Under the pieces are notes generated by a model that saw nothing but the letters and a program-made list of their open reading frames with translations, was not told the origin of the DNA and searched no databases. A DNA stretch of 64,000 nucleotides from Pseudomonas sp. MH9.2 (GTDB taxonomy: Bacteria; Pseudomonadota; Gammaproteobacteria; Pseudomonadales; Pseudomonadaceae), in assembly GCF_034353875.1 (NCBI RefSeq), contig NZ_CP133784.1, forward strand, positions 496,001-560,000. Direction: 5' to 3'. A program made the translations under genes and the position numbers. Of this stretch, positions 46,425 through 55,073 are shown one piece after another (within the stretch, counting starts at the first letter, position 1; every line of letters begins with the position of its first letter).

Positions 46425-46839
46425 TATTCTCAATCAGAGCCTGATGGCCGTAGGTTTCGTGTCGGCATGACGGTGCCAATCTGATTCGGTTTCAGTGTGA
46501 AGGCTGCGCAGTTGACCTTGATTTATTCATTTAATCGATCACGAGTGTGTAAGAGGATTTGTCTGACAAGAAAATCAGACATTACTTTCACCATAAACAG
46601 AAAATTGCACACAGCGCGATGGCAAATACCGCAAGGCGTACACCCGACGCACGCCTGGAGCGGCAGTGCGCAACGCTGCGGCATGGTGTTTCTAGAGCGA
46701 CACTGATTCAGCAGAGTGTTGCGTGACAGGCAGACCCAATCACCGATAGACGCTCTTATCGCAGCATTACTGGAGGCCCCAACCGGCGGCGCAGCGGCGA
46801 AGATGGGGCGAAATCTCGTACATGAGATGAGCTTTAACC
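46425..46839. other. Gap between the phosphatase and the ABC ATPase fragment
   Basis: 415 bases with no credible gene. Short frames here lack ribosome sites and family motifs. It probably contains the phosphatase promoter and decayed sequence of the ABC operon to which the downstream fragment once belonged; no residual reading frame is recognisable. Confidence 0.4.
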
Positions 46840-47130
46840 ATGTTGCTCGACGAACCGTTCAGCGCGGTGGATGCCTTCACCCGCATGAAGCTGCAAGACC
46901 TGCTGCTGCAGTTGGCAGAACATCATGCGATTGCCTTGCTCCTGGTCACTCACGATGTCGACGAGGCGCTTTATCTGAGTGATCGCGTGATGGTGATGGA
47001 CAATCGGCCGAGCAGCATTCGTCTGGAGCTATGCGTCGATCTTGAGCGTCCTCGAGATCGACGCGACCCGGCCTTGGCGTTGCTGAAAGCCCAGGCATTG
47101 ACCGAGCTGCATTTGGCTCACGTTATCTAG
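46840..47130 (+). pseudogene. 3' fragment of a SsuB/TauB-type ABC transporter ATPase
   Basis: 96 codons resembling the second half of aliphatic sulfonate, taurine or nitrate ABC ATPases. Walker B and the D-loop are present at the very start (LLDEPFSAVDAFTRMKLQDLL), then the switch motif LLLVTHDVDEALYLSDRV. The Walker A, Q-loop and signature regions are absent upstream. About 150 residues are missing, and no permease or binding-protein gene is adjacent. It is a decayed remnant rather than a working gene. The ptxS promoter begins shortly after its stop at 47128-47130. Confidence 0.75.
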
Positions 47131-47219
47131 CTGATTAGCGTTCGCTACGACCTTCACCGACACAAATCCCCACCGCTCATGCCATCAAAGGTTGACGGAT
47201 GCAACGCTTTGGTGTTTTC

Positions 47220-47233
47220 TGAAACCGTTTTCA
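47220..47233. promoter_or_regulatory. PtxS operator upstream of ptxS
   Basis: TGAAACCGTTTTCA, a one-base variant of the PtxS site TGAAACCGGTTTCA, 58 bases before the ptxS start. It fits autoregulation of ptxS by its own product. Confidence 0.85.
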
Positions 47234-47290
47234 GAGCCTTTGCCTCAGCACCTGCTGATAACCCCTATAACTATAATCAGGGTCCAGGTC

Positions 47291-48313
47291 GTGAATAGTT
47301 TTCCTACTCCTATGCGGTCCCGCGTAACGATGAATGACGTGGCCACACTGGCTGGCGTGTCCAAAGCCAGCGTGTCGCGCTTTATTGGCGAGGATCGACA
47401 ACTGCTTTCCGACGCCATCGCACTGCGTATCGAACACGCCATCGACACCCTCGGTTATCGCCCCAATCAAATGGCGCGCGGGCTCAAGCGTGGTCGCACC
47501 CGACTGATCGGCATGCTGGTCGCCGATATTCGCAATCCCTATTCCGTGGCCGTCATGCATGGCGTCGAAACCGCTTGCCGCCTACACGGTTATAGCCTGG
47601 TGGTGTGCAATACCGATCGCAACGACGAGCAAGAACGTGTGCATCTGGCTGCGTTGCGCTCCTACAACATCGAAGGCCTGATCGTGAATACGCTAGGTCA
47701 TCACCTTGATGAGCTGCGCCAATTGCATCAGGAACTGCCCATGGTGCTGGTCGATCGCAAGGTCGAGCAACTGCACAGCGATCTGGTCGGGCTGAACAAT
47801 GCCGACGCGGTGCTGCAAGCCATCAATCACCTCGATGAGCGCGGTTATCGCGACATTGTGTTGGTCAGTGAGCAACAGGACGGCACCAGCTCTCGTCTCG
47901 AACGTGTGACCGCGTTCAATAGCCTGATCGCCGAGCGTACGCATCTGCGAGGACAGGTTCTGGAAACCAGCGATCAACTGGGTCTACAGTTACAGGCCTT
48001 CCTCGCCGCGCCCGGCCCGGGGCCCAAAGCGCTGTTCACCGGTAACGGTGTCGCGACCTTGACCTGCACGCGCCTGCTCCGAGAGTTGGGTTGCCCGCTG
48101 TTCGATGACATCGGCCTGATCGCCCTCGATGAGCTGGACTGGTACCCCTTGGTGGGCAGCGGTATTACCTCACTCGCCCAGCCAACCCATGAAATCGGCG
48201 TCACCGCGTTCGAGTGTTTGCTCAACCGCTTGCGTGGCGAGCAGGAGCCGGTACGGTCGTTCGATTTCACCGCGCAGCTGATCGTGCGTGGCTCGACCCG
48301 GCCCAGGCCCTGA
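47291..48313 (+). CDS. ptxS: PtxS, LacI-family 2-ketogluconate-responsive repressor
   Basis: 340 residues if the GTG at 47291 is used; it has an AGGG site upstream. An ATG at 47312 (333 residues) starts closer to the DNA-binding domain and lacks a ribosome site. The helix-turn-helix is TMNDVATLAGVSKASVSRFI with the hinge YRPNQMARGLKRG, followed by a LacI ligand domain. PtxS binds 2-ketogluconate and represses the kgu genes that follow. Two TGAAACCG(G/T)TTTCA palindromes in the promoters are its expected targets. The kguE-K-T-D order downstream supports the assignment. Confidence 0.93.
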   Translation: MNSFPTPMRSRVTMNDVATLAGVSKASVSRFIGEDRQLLSDAIALRIEHAIDTLGYRPNQMARGLKRGRTRLIGMLVADIRNPYSVAVMHGVETACRLHGYSLVVCNTDRNDEQERVHLAALRSYNIEGLIVNTLGHHLDELRQLHQELPMVLVDRKVEQLHSDLVGLNNADAVLQAINHLDERGYRDIVLVSEQQDGTSSRLERVTAFNSLIAERTHLRGQVLETSDQLGLQLQAFLAAPGPGPKALFTGNGVATLTCTRLLRELGCPLFDDIGLIALDELDWYPLVGSGITSLAQPTHEIGVTAFECLLNRLRGEQEPVRSFDFTAQLIVRGSTRPRP

Positions 48314-48343
48314 CTCTGCAACTTCCCCCTTGATGGCGAGTAC

Positions 48344-48368
48344 AGCGGCCTTGATGGCCGCTTTTTTT
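48344..48368 (+). terminator. Terminator between ptxS and kguE
   Basis: AGCGGCC, the loop TTGAT and GGCCGCT form a 7-base stem followed by seven T. It ends the ptxS transcript 31 bases past its stop; the kgu operon begins from its own promoter with the next operator. Confidence 0.9.
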
Positions 48369-48377
48369 GAATCAAAA

Positions 48378-48391
48378 TGAAACCGGTTTCA
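48378..48391. promoter_or_regulatory. PtxS operator in front of kguE
   Basis: TGAAACCGGTTTCA is a perfect match to the 14-base PtxS palindrome known in Pseudomonas. It lies 14 bases before the kguE start, so repressor would block the promoter or early transcription of the kgu operon. Confidence 0.95.
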
Positions 48392-48404
48392 GAGGACGAT
48401 AACA

Positions 48405-49187
48405 ATGAACCTTTACCCTGTCTCCATCAGCCTTTCCAGCTACGGTGCCGACGTGGTCCGTGAACGTGGTCAGGCCAGTTTTATTCCGTTGCTGGCCCGT
48501 GCTGGCGCCTCGCGCATTGAATTGCGTGAAGAATTGTTTACCGTAGAAAACCACGAGGCATTGTCGCTGGCCATCGAAGCACAGGGGCTTGAGTGCCTGT
48601 ACTCGTCACCACTGGAGCTGTGGAATGAAGGCCAGACTCAACCGAACGCCAACCTTGAGGCTACGCTGCTGCGGGCCACGGCCTGCGGTGCGACGTGGCT
48701 TAAAGTGTCCCTTGGGCATTTCAACCAAAACTGTGACATGAACGCCTTGGCCAGTTGCCTGACGCGGCATGCGGTGCGCGTGTTGGTCGAGAACGACCAG
48801 ACCGTTCAGGGTGGCCGGATTGAGCCGCTGAGTCGCTTCTTCGCCCGCGTCCAGGCGTTGGATCTTCCGGTGGGCATGACCTTCGATATCGGCAATTGGC
48901 AATGGCAGGACCAATCGGCGATCAGCGCAGCCAAGCAACTGGGTCGTTATGTCGAATACGTGCATTGCAAGGCAGTTGCGCGCAATGCCCTGGGCAAGCT
49001 GATCGCAACACCTCCCGAACCGAGTGACCTTCATCAGTGGGAACAGCTATTGCGCCAGATCGTGCCTGGGGTGCCGCGCGCCATTGAATACCCACTGCAA
49101 GCCGAGGATCTACTCGCGCTCAGCCAACAACACATCAGCACCCTCGCCCGCCTCGGCCAACCACAGGAGGCATTCAGCCATGCGTGA
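48405..49187 (+). CDS. kguE: KguE, TIM-barrel sugar isomerase/epimerase family protein
   Basis: 260 residues of the AP-endonuclease-2/xylose-isomerase-like fold. The chain starts [19 protein letters not shown] and holds barrel strands such as RIELREELF and GMTFDIGNW with likely metal ligands. KguE is part of the 2-ketogluconate operon; the exact reaction is less certain than for the other genes. The ATG at 48405 follows GAGGA in the leader. Its stop overlaps the kguK start by eight bases. Confidence 0.9.
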   Translation: MNLYPVSISLSSYGADVVRERGQASFIPLLARAGASRIELREELFTVENHEALSLAIEAQGLECLYSSPLELWNEGQTQPNANLEATLLRATACGATWLKVSLGHFNQNCDMNALASCLTRHAVRVLVENDQTVQGGRIEPLSRFFARVQALDLPVGMTFDIGNWQWQDQSAISAAKQLGRYVEYVHCKAVARNALGKLIATPPEPSDLHQWEQLLRQIVPGVPRAIEYPLQAEDLLALSQQHISTLARLGQPQEAFSHA

Positions 49188-50145
49188 GATCGACATCCTC
49201 TCGTTCGGTGAAACCATGGCCATGTTTGTCGCCGAGCAATCTGGCGAACTGGCACAGGTCAGTCACTTCGAAAAACGCATTGCCGGCGCCGACAGTAACG
49301 TCGCTATTGGCTTGGCCCGGCTGGGCTTCAACGTCGCGTGGCTGAGTCGGGTCGGCGATGACTCGCTCGGGCGTTTCGTGATCGACAGCCTGCAACGCGA
49401 AGGCGTGGACTGCCGTCATGTAGCCGTCGATCCTGCGTATCCCACCGGTTTTCAGCTCAAGTCCCGCGAGCTCGACGGCCGTGACCCCTGTGTCGAGTAT
49501 TTCCGCCGTGGTTCGGCGGCCAGTCACCTGTCGGTTGCTGACGTCAGCCCGATACTGCTGAGCGCTCGTCATCTGCACGCCACAGGTATTCCGGCGGCGT
49601 TGTCGCTCAGTGCCCGAGAGCTGTCCTGGCATCTGATGACGGCCATGCGCGAGGCTGGGCGCAGCGTATCGTTCGATCCCAACTTGCGCCCGTCGCTATG
49701 GCCAAACCAGGCGCAGATGATCAGCGAAATCAACCGACTTGCCGTTCTTGCGCACTGGGTCATGCCGGGGCTGACGGAAGGCGCACTGCTCACCGGCTAC
49801 GAGGACCCGGAAGACATGGCGGCGTTCTATCTGGATCAAGGTGTTGAAGCGGTGGTGATCAAGCTCGGTGCCAAGGGCGCTTATTACCGCACACAGATGG
49901 ATCAAGGATTTGTCGCGGGCGTGCCGGTAATCAACGTAGTCGACACCGTCGGCGCCGGAGATGGTTTTGCCGTCGGCGTGATCAGCGCCCTCCTGGAAAA
50001 TCAGGGCTTTACCCAAGCAGTGGCGCGCGGCAACTGGATCGGCAGCCGCGCCGTACAAAACCGGGGGGACATGGAGGGCTTGCCATTGCGGGCGCAGCTG
50101 CTTGCAGCCGAGCCTGCCGATGAGCCACGACGACGACCCGCCTGA
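49180..50145 (+). CDS. kguK: KguK, 2-ketogluconate kinase (PfkB family)
   Basis: 321 residues from ATG 49180, with GGAGG eight bases upstream. The PfkB motifs are present: the N-terminal [14 protein letters not shown] and the C-terminal [12 protein letters not shown] with the catalytic aspartate. It phosphorylates 2-ketogluconate to its 6-phosphate with ATP. It overlaps kguE by eight bases, and the transporter and reductase follow. 2-Keto-3-deoxygluconate kinase is the nearest alternative, but the operon favours 2-ketogluconate. Confidence 0.92.
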   Translation: MREIDILSFGETMAMFVAEQSGELAQVSHFEKRIAGADSNVAIGLARLGFNVAWLSRVGDDSLGRFVIDSLQREGVDCRHVAVDPAYPTGFQLKSRELDGRDPCVEYFRRGSAASHLSVADVSPILLSARHLHATGIPAALSLSARELSWHLMTAMREAGRSVSFDPNLRPSLWPNQAQMISEINRLAVLAHWVMPGLTEGALLTGYEDPEDMAAFYLDQGVEAVVIKLGAKGAYYRTQMDQGFVAGVPVINVVDTVGAGDGFAVGVISALLENQGFTQAVARGNWIGSRAVQNRGDMEGLPLRAQLLAAEPADEPRRRPA

Positions 50146-50210
50146 CCCCTCATTCGAACCACACATCCGTTACCTGCTGCGACAAAAACAACAAGATCAG
50201 GAGCATCGAT

Positions 50211-51524
50211 ATGGAAAAGGCACTCGACATGACAAAGCGACTCATCAACCGTCGCTGGTTGTACATCATGCCCATCGTTTTCATCACCTACAGCCTGGCC
50301 TACCTGGACCGCGCCAATTACGGGTTCGCTGCCGCAGCGGGGATGGCGGAGGACTTGCACATCACGCCGGGCTTCTCCTCACTGCTGGGCGCGCTGTTTT
50401 TCCTCGGTTACTTCTTCTTTCAGGTGCCAGGCGCGATCTATGCGCAAAAGAACAGTGTCAAAAAACTGATTTTCGTCAGCCTGATCCTGTGGGGTGGGTT
50501 GGCGACGCTGACCGGAATAGTTTCCAACGCCTACATGCTGATTGGCATCCGCTTCATGCTGGGCGTGGTCGAAGCGGCGGTCATGCCGGCGATGCTGGTC
50601 TATCTGTGTCATTGGTTTACCCGTGCCGAACGTTCCCGGGCCAATACCGTCCTGATCCTCGGCAACCCGGTGACCATGCTCTGGATGTCGGTGGTGTCGG
50701 GCTATCTGGTGTCGCACTTCAGCTGGCGCTGGATGTTCATCATCGAAGGCCTGCCCGCGATCATCTGGGCGTTTATCTGGTGGAGGCTGGCCGATGAAAA
50801 ACCGGCACAGGCCGCCTGGATGAGCGAAGAAGACAAAATCGATCTGCAAAGGACACTGGATGCCGAGCAGGTCGGGATCAAACCGGTGAAGAACTACGCC
50901 GAAGCCTTCCGTTCACCCAAGGTGATCATCCTGGCGCTGCAATTCTTCTGCTGGAGCATCGGTGTCTACGGTTTTGTCCTGTGGCTGCCATCGATCCTTA
51001 AACAGGGTGCCCATCTGGACATGGTCGAAGCCGGCTGGCTGTCTGCGCTGCCCTATCTGGCCGCCGTGATCGCCATGCTGGCAGTGTCCTGGGGGTCTGA
51101 CCGAGTCCAGCGCCGCAAGCGTTTTGTCTGGCCGCCCCTGCTGATCGCCGCCCTGGCGTTCTACGGCTCCTATGCGCTGGGCAGCGAGCATTTCTGGTGG
51201 TCCTACTCCCTGCTGGTGCTGGCCGGCGCCTGCATGTATGCGCCTTATGGGCCGTTTTTCGCGATCGTTCCGGAAATCCTGCCATCCAACGTAGCCGGTG
51301 GCGCCATGGCGTTGATCAATAGCATGGGGGCGCTGGGTTCTTTTGCCGGGTCGTACCTGGTTGGCTACCTCAATAGCGCTACGGGCAATCCCGGCGCGTC
51401 TTATCTGCTGATGAGCGGTGCACTGTTGGTGTCGGTGGTGCTGACGCTCCTTCTCAACCCACGCACCGACTCAACGCCAGCGCACACTCAACGCCCCCAG
51501 CGCAGAGTCGCGGTGCACCATTGA
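50211..51524 (+). CDS. kguT: KguT, 2-ketogluconate MFS transporter
   Basis: 437 residues with twelve membrane segments. It begins with a basic region and IMPIVFITYSLAYLDRANYG, the anion:cation symporter opening; LGVVEAAVMPAMLVYL is the family's fourth helix. The ATG at 50211 has GGAG upstream. It imports 2-ketogluconate through the inner membrane for the kinase and reductase in the same operon. A central cytoplasmic loop with DEKPAQAAWMSEEDK separates the two halves. Confidence 0.92.
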   Translation: MEKALDMTKRLINRRWLYIMPIVFITYSLAYLDRANYGFAAAAGMAEDLHITPGFSSLLGALFFLGYFFFQVPGAIYAQKNSVKKLIFVSLILWGGLATLTGIVSNAYMLIGIRFMLGVVEAAVMPAMLVYLCHWFTRAERSRANTVLILGNPVTMLWMSVVSGYLVSHFSWRWMFIIEGLPAIIWAFIWWRLADEKPAQAAWMSEEDKIDLQRTLDAEQVGIKPVKNYAEAFRSPKVIILALQFFCWSIGVYGFVLWLPSILKQGAHLDMVEAGWLSALPYLAAVIAMLAVSWGSDRVQRRKRFVWPPLLIAALAFYGSYALGSEHFWWSYSLLVLAGACMYAPYGPFFAIVPEILPSNVAGGAMALINSMGALGSFAGSYLVGYLNSATGNPGASYLLMSGALLVSVVLTLLLNPRTDSTPAHTQRPQRRVAVHH

Positions 51525-51542
51525 TCACCCGGGATGAATACG

Positions 51543-52532
51543 ATGAAAAAACAAGTCGTTCTGTATAAAAAGCTATCGCCAACGTTGATGAGCCGCCTGC
51601 AACAGCATGCGGATGTCACGTTGATCGACGAACCAACCCGCGATGGCCTGGCCCGACTGCGTGCTGCCCTGCCCCACGCCCATGGTTTGCTCGGCGCCAG
51701 TCTCAAACTGGATGCGCCTTTGCTGGATCTGGCGCCGCACCTTGAGGCGGTGTCAAGCGTCTCGGTTGGCGTCGACAACTATGATCTGGACTACCTTGAC
51801 CGGCGCGGCATTCTCTTGAGCAACACCCCCGACGTACTGACCGAAACCACGGCCGACACCGGTTTTGCGTTGATCCTTGCTACGGCGAGACGTGTGGTCG
51901 AGCTGGCCAATCTGGTTCGCGCCGGGCAGTGGAAGAGCAACATCGGCTCGCCGTATTTCGGCAACGATGTGCATGGTAAAACCCTGGGTATCATCGGCAT
52001 GGGCCGGATTGGTGAAGCATTGGCACAACGCGGGCATTTTGGTTTCGGCATGCCCGTGCTGTATCACAGTCACTCACCCAAGCCCGCCGTGGAAGCGCGC
52101 TTCAATGCGGGTTACCGAAATCTGGAGGCGCTGCTGCAGGAAGCTGACTTCATCTGCCTGACGTTACCGTTGACGGCTGAAACCCAGGGTTTGATCGGTG
52201 CCAGGCAATTCGCACTGATGCGTCCGCAGAGCATCTTCATCAACATCTCGCGAGGCAAGGTGGTCGATGAGTCGGCCCTGATTGCCGCCTTGCAACAGGG
52301 CCAGATTCGAGCAGCGGGTCTTGACGTGTTTGAGCGCGAGCCGCTGCCCCATGACTCGCCATTGCTGCAAATGAACAACGTGGTCGCCACGCCCCACATA
52401 GGCTCGGCGACCCACGAAACCCGTGAAGCCATGGCGCAATGCGCGGTAGACAATCTACTCAGCGCCTTGGCGGGTGAGCGTCCTCTGAATCTGGTTAACC
52501 CCAAGGCGTGGGGAATGCGGGTGTCCGGTTGA
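51543..52532 (+). CDS. kguD: KguD, 2-ketogluconate-6-phosphate reductase
   Basis: 329 residues from ATG 51543; an ATG at 51534 is the alternative start. It is a D-2-hydroxyacid dehydrogenase: NAD(P) motif LGIIGMGRIGEAL near residue 150, arginine in NISRGKVVDE, and the Glu/His region in TPHIGSATHET. It reduces 2-keto-6-phosphogluconate to 6-phosphogluconate, which enters central metabolism. It ends the kgu operon; a GC-rich hairpin follows at 52540-52570. Operon position distinguishes it from other glyoxylate reductases. Confidence 0.91.
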   Translation: MKKQVVLYKKLSPTLMSRLQQHADVTLIDEPTRDGLARLRAALPHAHGLLGASLKLDAPLLDLAPHLEAVSSVSVGVDNYDLDYLDRRGILLSNTPDVLTETTADTGFALILATARRVVELANLVRAGQWKSNIGSPYFGNDVHGKTLGIIGMGRIGEALAQRGHFGFGMPVLYHSHSPKPAVEARFNAGYRNLEALLQEADFICLTLPLTAETQGLIGARQFALMRPQSIFINISRGKVVDESALIAALQQGQIRAAGLDVFEREPLPHDSPLLQMNNVVATPHIGSATHETREAMAQCAVDNLLSALAGERPLNLVNPKAWGMRVSG

Positions 52533-52539
52533 CCGAGTT

Positions 52540-52570
52540 GGCCCCGTCACACAAGCTGTGCGACGGGGCC
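52540..52570. terminator. Terminator-like hairpin after kguD
   Basis: GGCCCCGTC and GACGGGGCC form a 9-base perfect stem, with CACA and TGTG continuing it. It is between the ends of kguD (plus) and the chemoreceptor (minus). No T run follows, so efficiency is unclear. Confidence 0.6.
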
Positions 52571-52588
52571 TGACACACCACCGGGCTC

Positions 52589-54214
52589 TTAAATCACAAA
52601 CCGCGCTACCATGCCGTTAAGGTCTATGGCCAGGCGTGACAGTTCATGGCTGGCAACGCTGGTCTGATTGGCGCCGGCAGCGGATTGGGTCGCCAGATCG
52701 CGAATATTGACCAGATTACGATCCACTTCGCGGGACACCTGGGCCTGCTCTTCAGAGGCACTGGCAATGACCAGGTTGCGCTCGTTGATTTGCGAAATGG
52801 CTGCGGTGATCTGCTCCAGCGCCACACCGGCTGAGCGGGCGAGTTCCAAGGTGGTTTGCGTGCGGTTGGTGCTCAGTTGCATCGACTGCACGGCTTCACC
52901 TGTGCCGTTTTGAATGCCCGCGACCATTTGTTCGATCTCCTGGGTCGACTGCGCGGTGCGATGAGCCAACGCGCGCACTTCATCGGCAACCACAGCAAAG
53001 CCCCTGCCCGCCTCGCCGGCACGTGCGGCCTCGATGGCCGCGTTCAAAGCCAGCAAGTTGGTCTGTTCGGCGATGGAGCGAATAACATCCAATACCTTAC
53101 CGATATCACGTCCCTGCTCCGCCAGGCCTTCTACCAGATCCGATGTGGTCTGCACATCTTGAGTCATGGCCTGAATCGCTGAAACGGTCTCGACCACCCG
53201 ATCACGCCCTTCGCGCGCGGCTTGGGTGGACTGTTGCGACGCTTGGGACGTGGACACCGCGTTACGCGCGACCTCTTCTACAGCAGCGGTCATTTCATTA
53301 ACCGCAGTAGCCGCTTGTTCGATCTCATTATTCTGTTGTTGCACGCCACGAGACGCTTCCTCGGTGACCGCGCTCAGCTCTTCGGCAGCAGACGCGAGCT
53401 GTGTAGCCGACCCGGAAATCTGTTCGATTGTCTTGCGCAGGTTCTGCTGCATGCCCACCAGTGCTTCGAGCAGGCGCGCCGGTTCGTCTTTGCCGTCGAC
53501 TTCAATGTGTTTAGTCAGATTGCCACCCGCAATATCTTCTGCGGCGCGGACGGCTCTCGTCAGAGGGTTAACAATGCTGCGTGTCAACAACAAGGCCAGC
53601 AACACAGTCAGTAAAACGGCAAATGCCGCAACACCCAGGATGGCGACTTTCGCCCCATCGTATTGTTGAGCGGCAATGCTGGATGATTCCTTTGCGCCAT
53701 TTTTATTGATGTCAACCAACTTTCTGATTTGTTCACCCATCAAGTCAGAGGCGTCTTTCATTCGGGAGTTGATCACGTTACGCATGTCGTCGACCTTGTT
53801 TTGTCGCGACAGATCCAGCGCTTCGCCTTGCGCGTTCAAGTATTTATCAAGGGTGGCATCAAACTCTTTATATACCGCACGCTCTTCAGCTTCGGCGGGC
53901 AACGCAGCGTAGCTGGCCTTGGCTAACTGTAACTTGCTGACCAGGTCACGAATTCGGACTTCGGTTTCCTGCAACAATGCAGGTTCGCGATTGACCAGTA
54001 TCCGGAAAGACGTGATACGCAGGCGCAGAACGCATTCAGCCGTCTCCCCCAGAAACCCTATGCTGGGGAGCATGTTGGTTTCCATATCGACCGTGGCCTG
54101 CCGAATCACGCTCATGCGATTCAGCGCGAAAAAGCCCAGTGCAATCACCAATAAGGCAATAAACGCGAAGCCAAGAAAAGCGCGCGGCGCGATATTCATG
54201 TTTCGTAGCGACAT
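52589..54214 (-). CDS. Methyl-accepting chemotaxis protein (4HB type)
   Basis: 541 residues. Order: a first helix (residues 10-30), a periplasmic four-helix-bundle region (about 35-185), a second helix near 190-210, a HAMP domain ([23 protein letters not shown]), then the signalling domain with the hairpin motif [19 protein letters not shown] and [18 protein letters not shown]. Start ATG at 54214 has AGG upstream. It would pass an unidentified signal to CheA. It is alone here, with no che genes nearby. The ligand domain is of the common 4HB_MCP type with no recognised ligand. Confidence 0.94.
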   Translation of the reverse strand: MSLRNMNIAPRAFLGFAFIALLVIALGFFALNRMSVIRQATVDMETNMLPSIGFLGETAECVLRLRITSFRILVNREPALLQETEVRIRDLVSKLQLAKASYAALPAEAEERAVYKEFDATLDKYLNAQGEALDLSRQNKVDDMRNVINSRMKDASDLMGEQIRKLVDINKNGAKESSSIAAQQYDGAKVAILGVAAFAVLLTVLLALLLTRSIVNPLTRAVRAAEDIAGGNLTKHIEVDGKDEPARLLEALVGMQQNLRKTIEQISGSATQLASAAEELSAVTEEASRGVQQQNNEIEQAATAVNEMTAAVEEVARNAVSTSQASQQSTQAAREGRDRVVETVSAIQAMTQDVQTTSDLVEGLAEQGRDIGKVLDVIRSIAEQTNLLALNAAIEAARAGEAGRGFAVVADEVRALAHRTAQSTQEIEQMVAGIQNGTGEAVQSMQLSTNRTQTTLELARSAGVALEQITAAISQINERNLVIASASEEQAQVSREVDRNLVNIRDLATQSAAGANQTSVASHELSRLAIDLNGMVARFVI

Positions 54215-54815
54215 GGAGTGCCTCTCTTAAAAGTATGACTAAAAGCATCCATGCGATCGGGTATTTTGAATAGAAGTGTACAGGTTCGTTCAAAACTGAA
54301 GTGTGACCCACTGCCAGGTCAGCGCACTCAACATGTATATCGGCCAGACTTTAGTTTTTATTCGCCCTGAAGAAAAATATATTTTAGGGATGACAATATG
54401 CGTACATATTGGATCCAACAAGTAACACTTAGCTTGCTATTTAAAGTGCATAAATTTGAGCGCTCCGCACTTAATAAAGTATCCGTTTAATAGGCCCTTG
54501 AAGGAAGTGAGGTAGACAAGTCTCTCACGCGTCCACACCGTAACTTGCCAGCTATTCACTAGAGTCTGCGGCAAAAAAAATATAGCCGAATGCCACCCTA
54601 TGGGTGCTTTCCAAAATACGGCTATCCGGTGGGCAAACCACACAACAAGAGACGTGACCTGCATCAAGAAAACGTAAACGTTTTGTCAGGTAAGTAGAAA
54701 ATCGTTCCTGCTGATCGCTACGGGTGCTACTTTATTTCTCGAAGGGTCAATGCAACTGACCCGTCCCCTGCGCATTGGAGCCAATGGAAGTGCTCGATTG
54801 AATAAGGTGGGCCGC
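54215..54815. other. Long non-coding gap with a structured RNA candidate
   Basis: 601 bases between the chemoreceptor start and the DUF1652 gene. The only clear structure is the terminator hairpin near 54573-54625, listed next. The first part (54215-54560) is AT-rich and shows no coding signal; the 76-codon frame at 54437-54667 overlaps the hairpin and is not credible. Confidence 0.5.
54573..54740 (-). ncRNA. Candidate small RNA ending in an intrinsic terminator
   Basis: On the minus strand, ATAGCCG (54625-54619) and CGGCTAT (54588-54582) close a stem around a second hairpin CACCC-ATA-GGGTG (54606-54594). A run of eight T follows at 54580-54573. Another short hairpin (GTGG-TTTGC-CCAC, 54641-54629) is just upstream. 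No gene on this strand ends here, so the terminator should end a short RNA starting somewhere before 54740. The 5' end is not defined, and no promoter is convincing. I do not recognise it as a named Pseudomonas RNA. A 5' leader of the chemoreceptor is less likely because of the T run. Confidence 0.5.
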
Positions 54816-55073
54816 ATGAATCAAGTCACGTTTCCCAATGCATGCCAGCTGATGCGCTGGCATTTTCATCCGGTCGGTTTCGAGGCTACTATGGACGCGC
54901 CCAGCAGCATGATCGCCCGTCTGTTTGATCGCGCCAGTGGCGAAACGGTCATCGCTATCGCCGGTATCCCTTGCTCGACAGTGATGAATGCGACAGACGT
55001 CGAGCGAATCATTGAGGCCATCGAGGCTGAGCTGGAGTCGTTCATTCCACCGCAAGTGTCGGGTTTTTTGTAA
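54816..55073 (+). CDS. DUF1652 family protein
   Basis: 85 residues from ATG 54816 (AAGGTG upstream). It reads NQVTFPNACQLMRWHFHPVGF, the opening of DUF1652, a small family found mainly in Pseudomonas with no known function. The chain is compact, with no membrane segment or signal. It is convergent with the helicase gene and their 3' ends overlap by 32 bases, so transcripts run into each other. A longer frame from 54750 adds an N-terminal part without homology and a poorer start. Confidence 0.83.
   Translation: MNQVTFPNACQLMRWHFHPVGFEATMDAPSSMIARLFDRASGETVIAIAGIPCSTVMNATDVERIIEAIEAELESFIPPQVSGFL

Noticed and set aside
54437..54667. Possible 76-residue gene
   Set aside because: It crosses the terminator hairpin, lacks a ribosome site, and its composition does not look coding.
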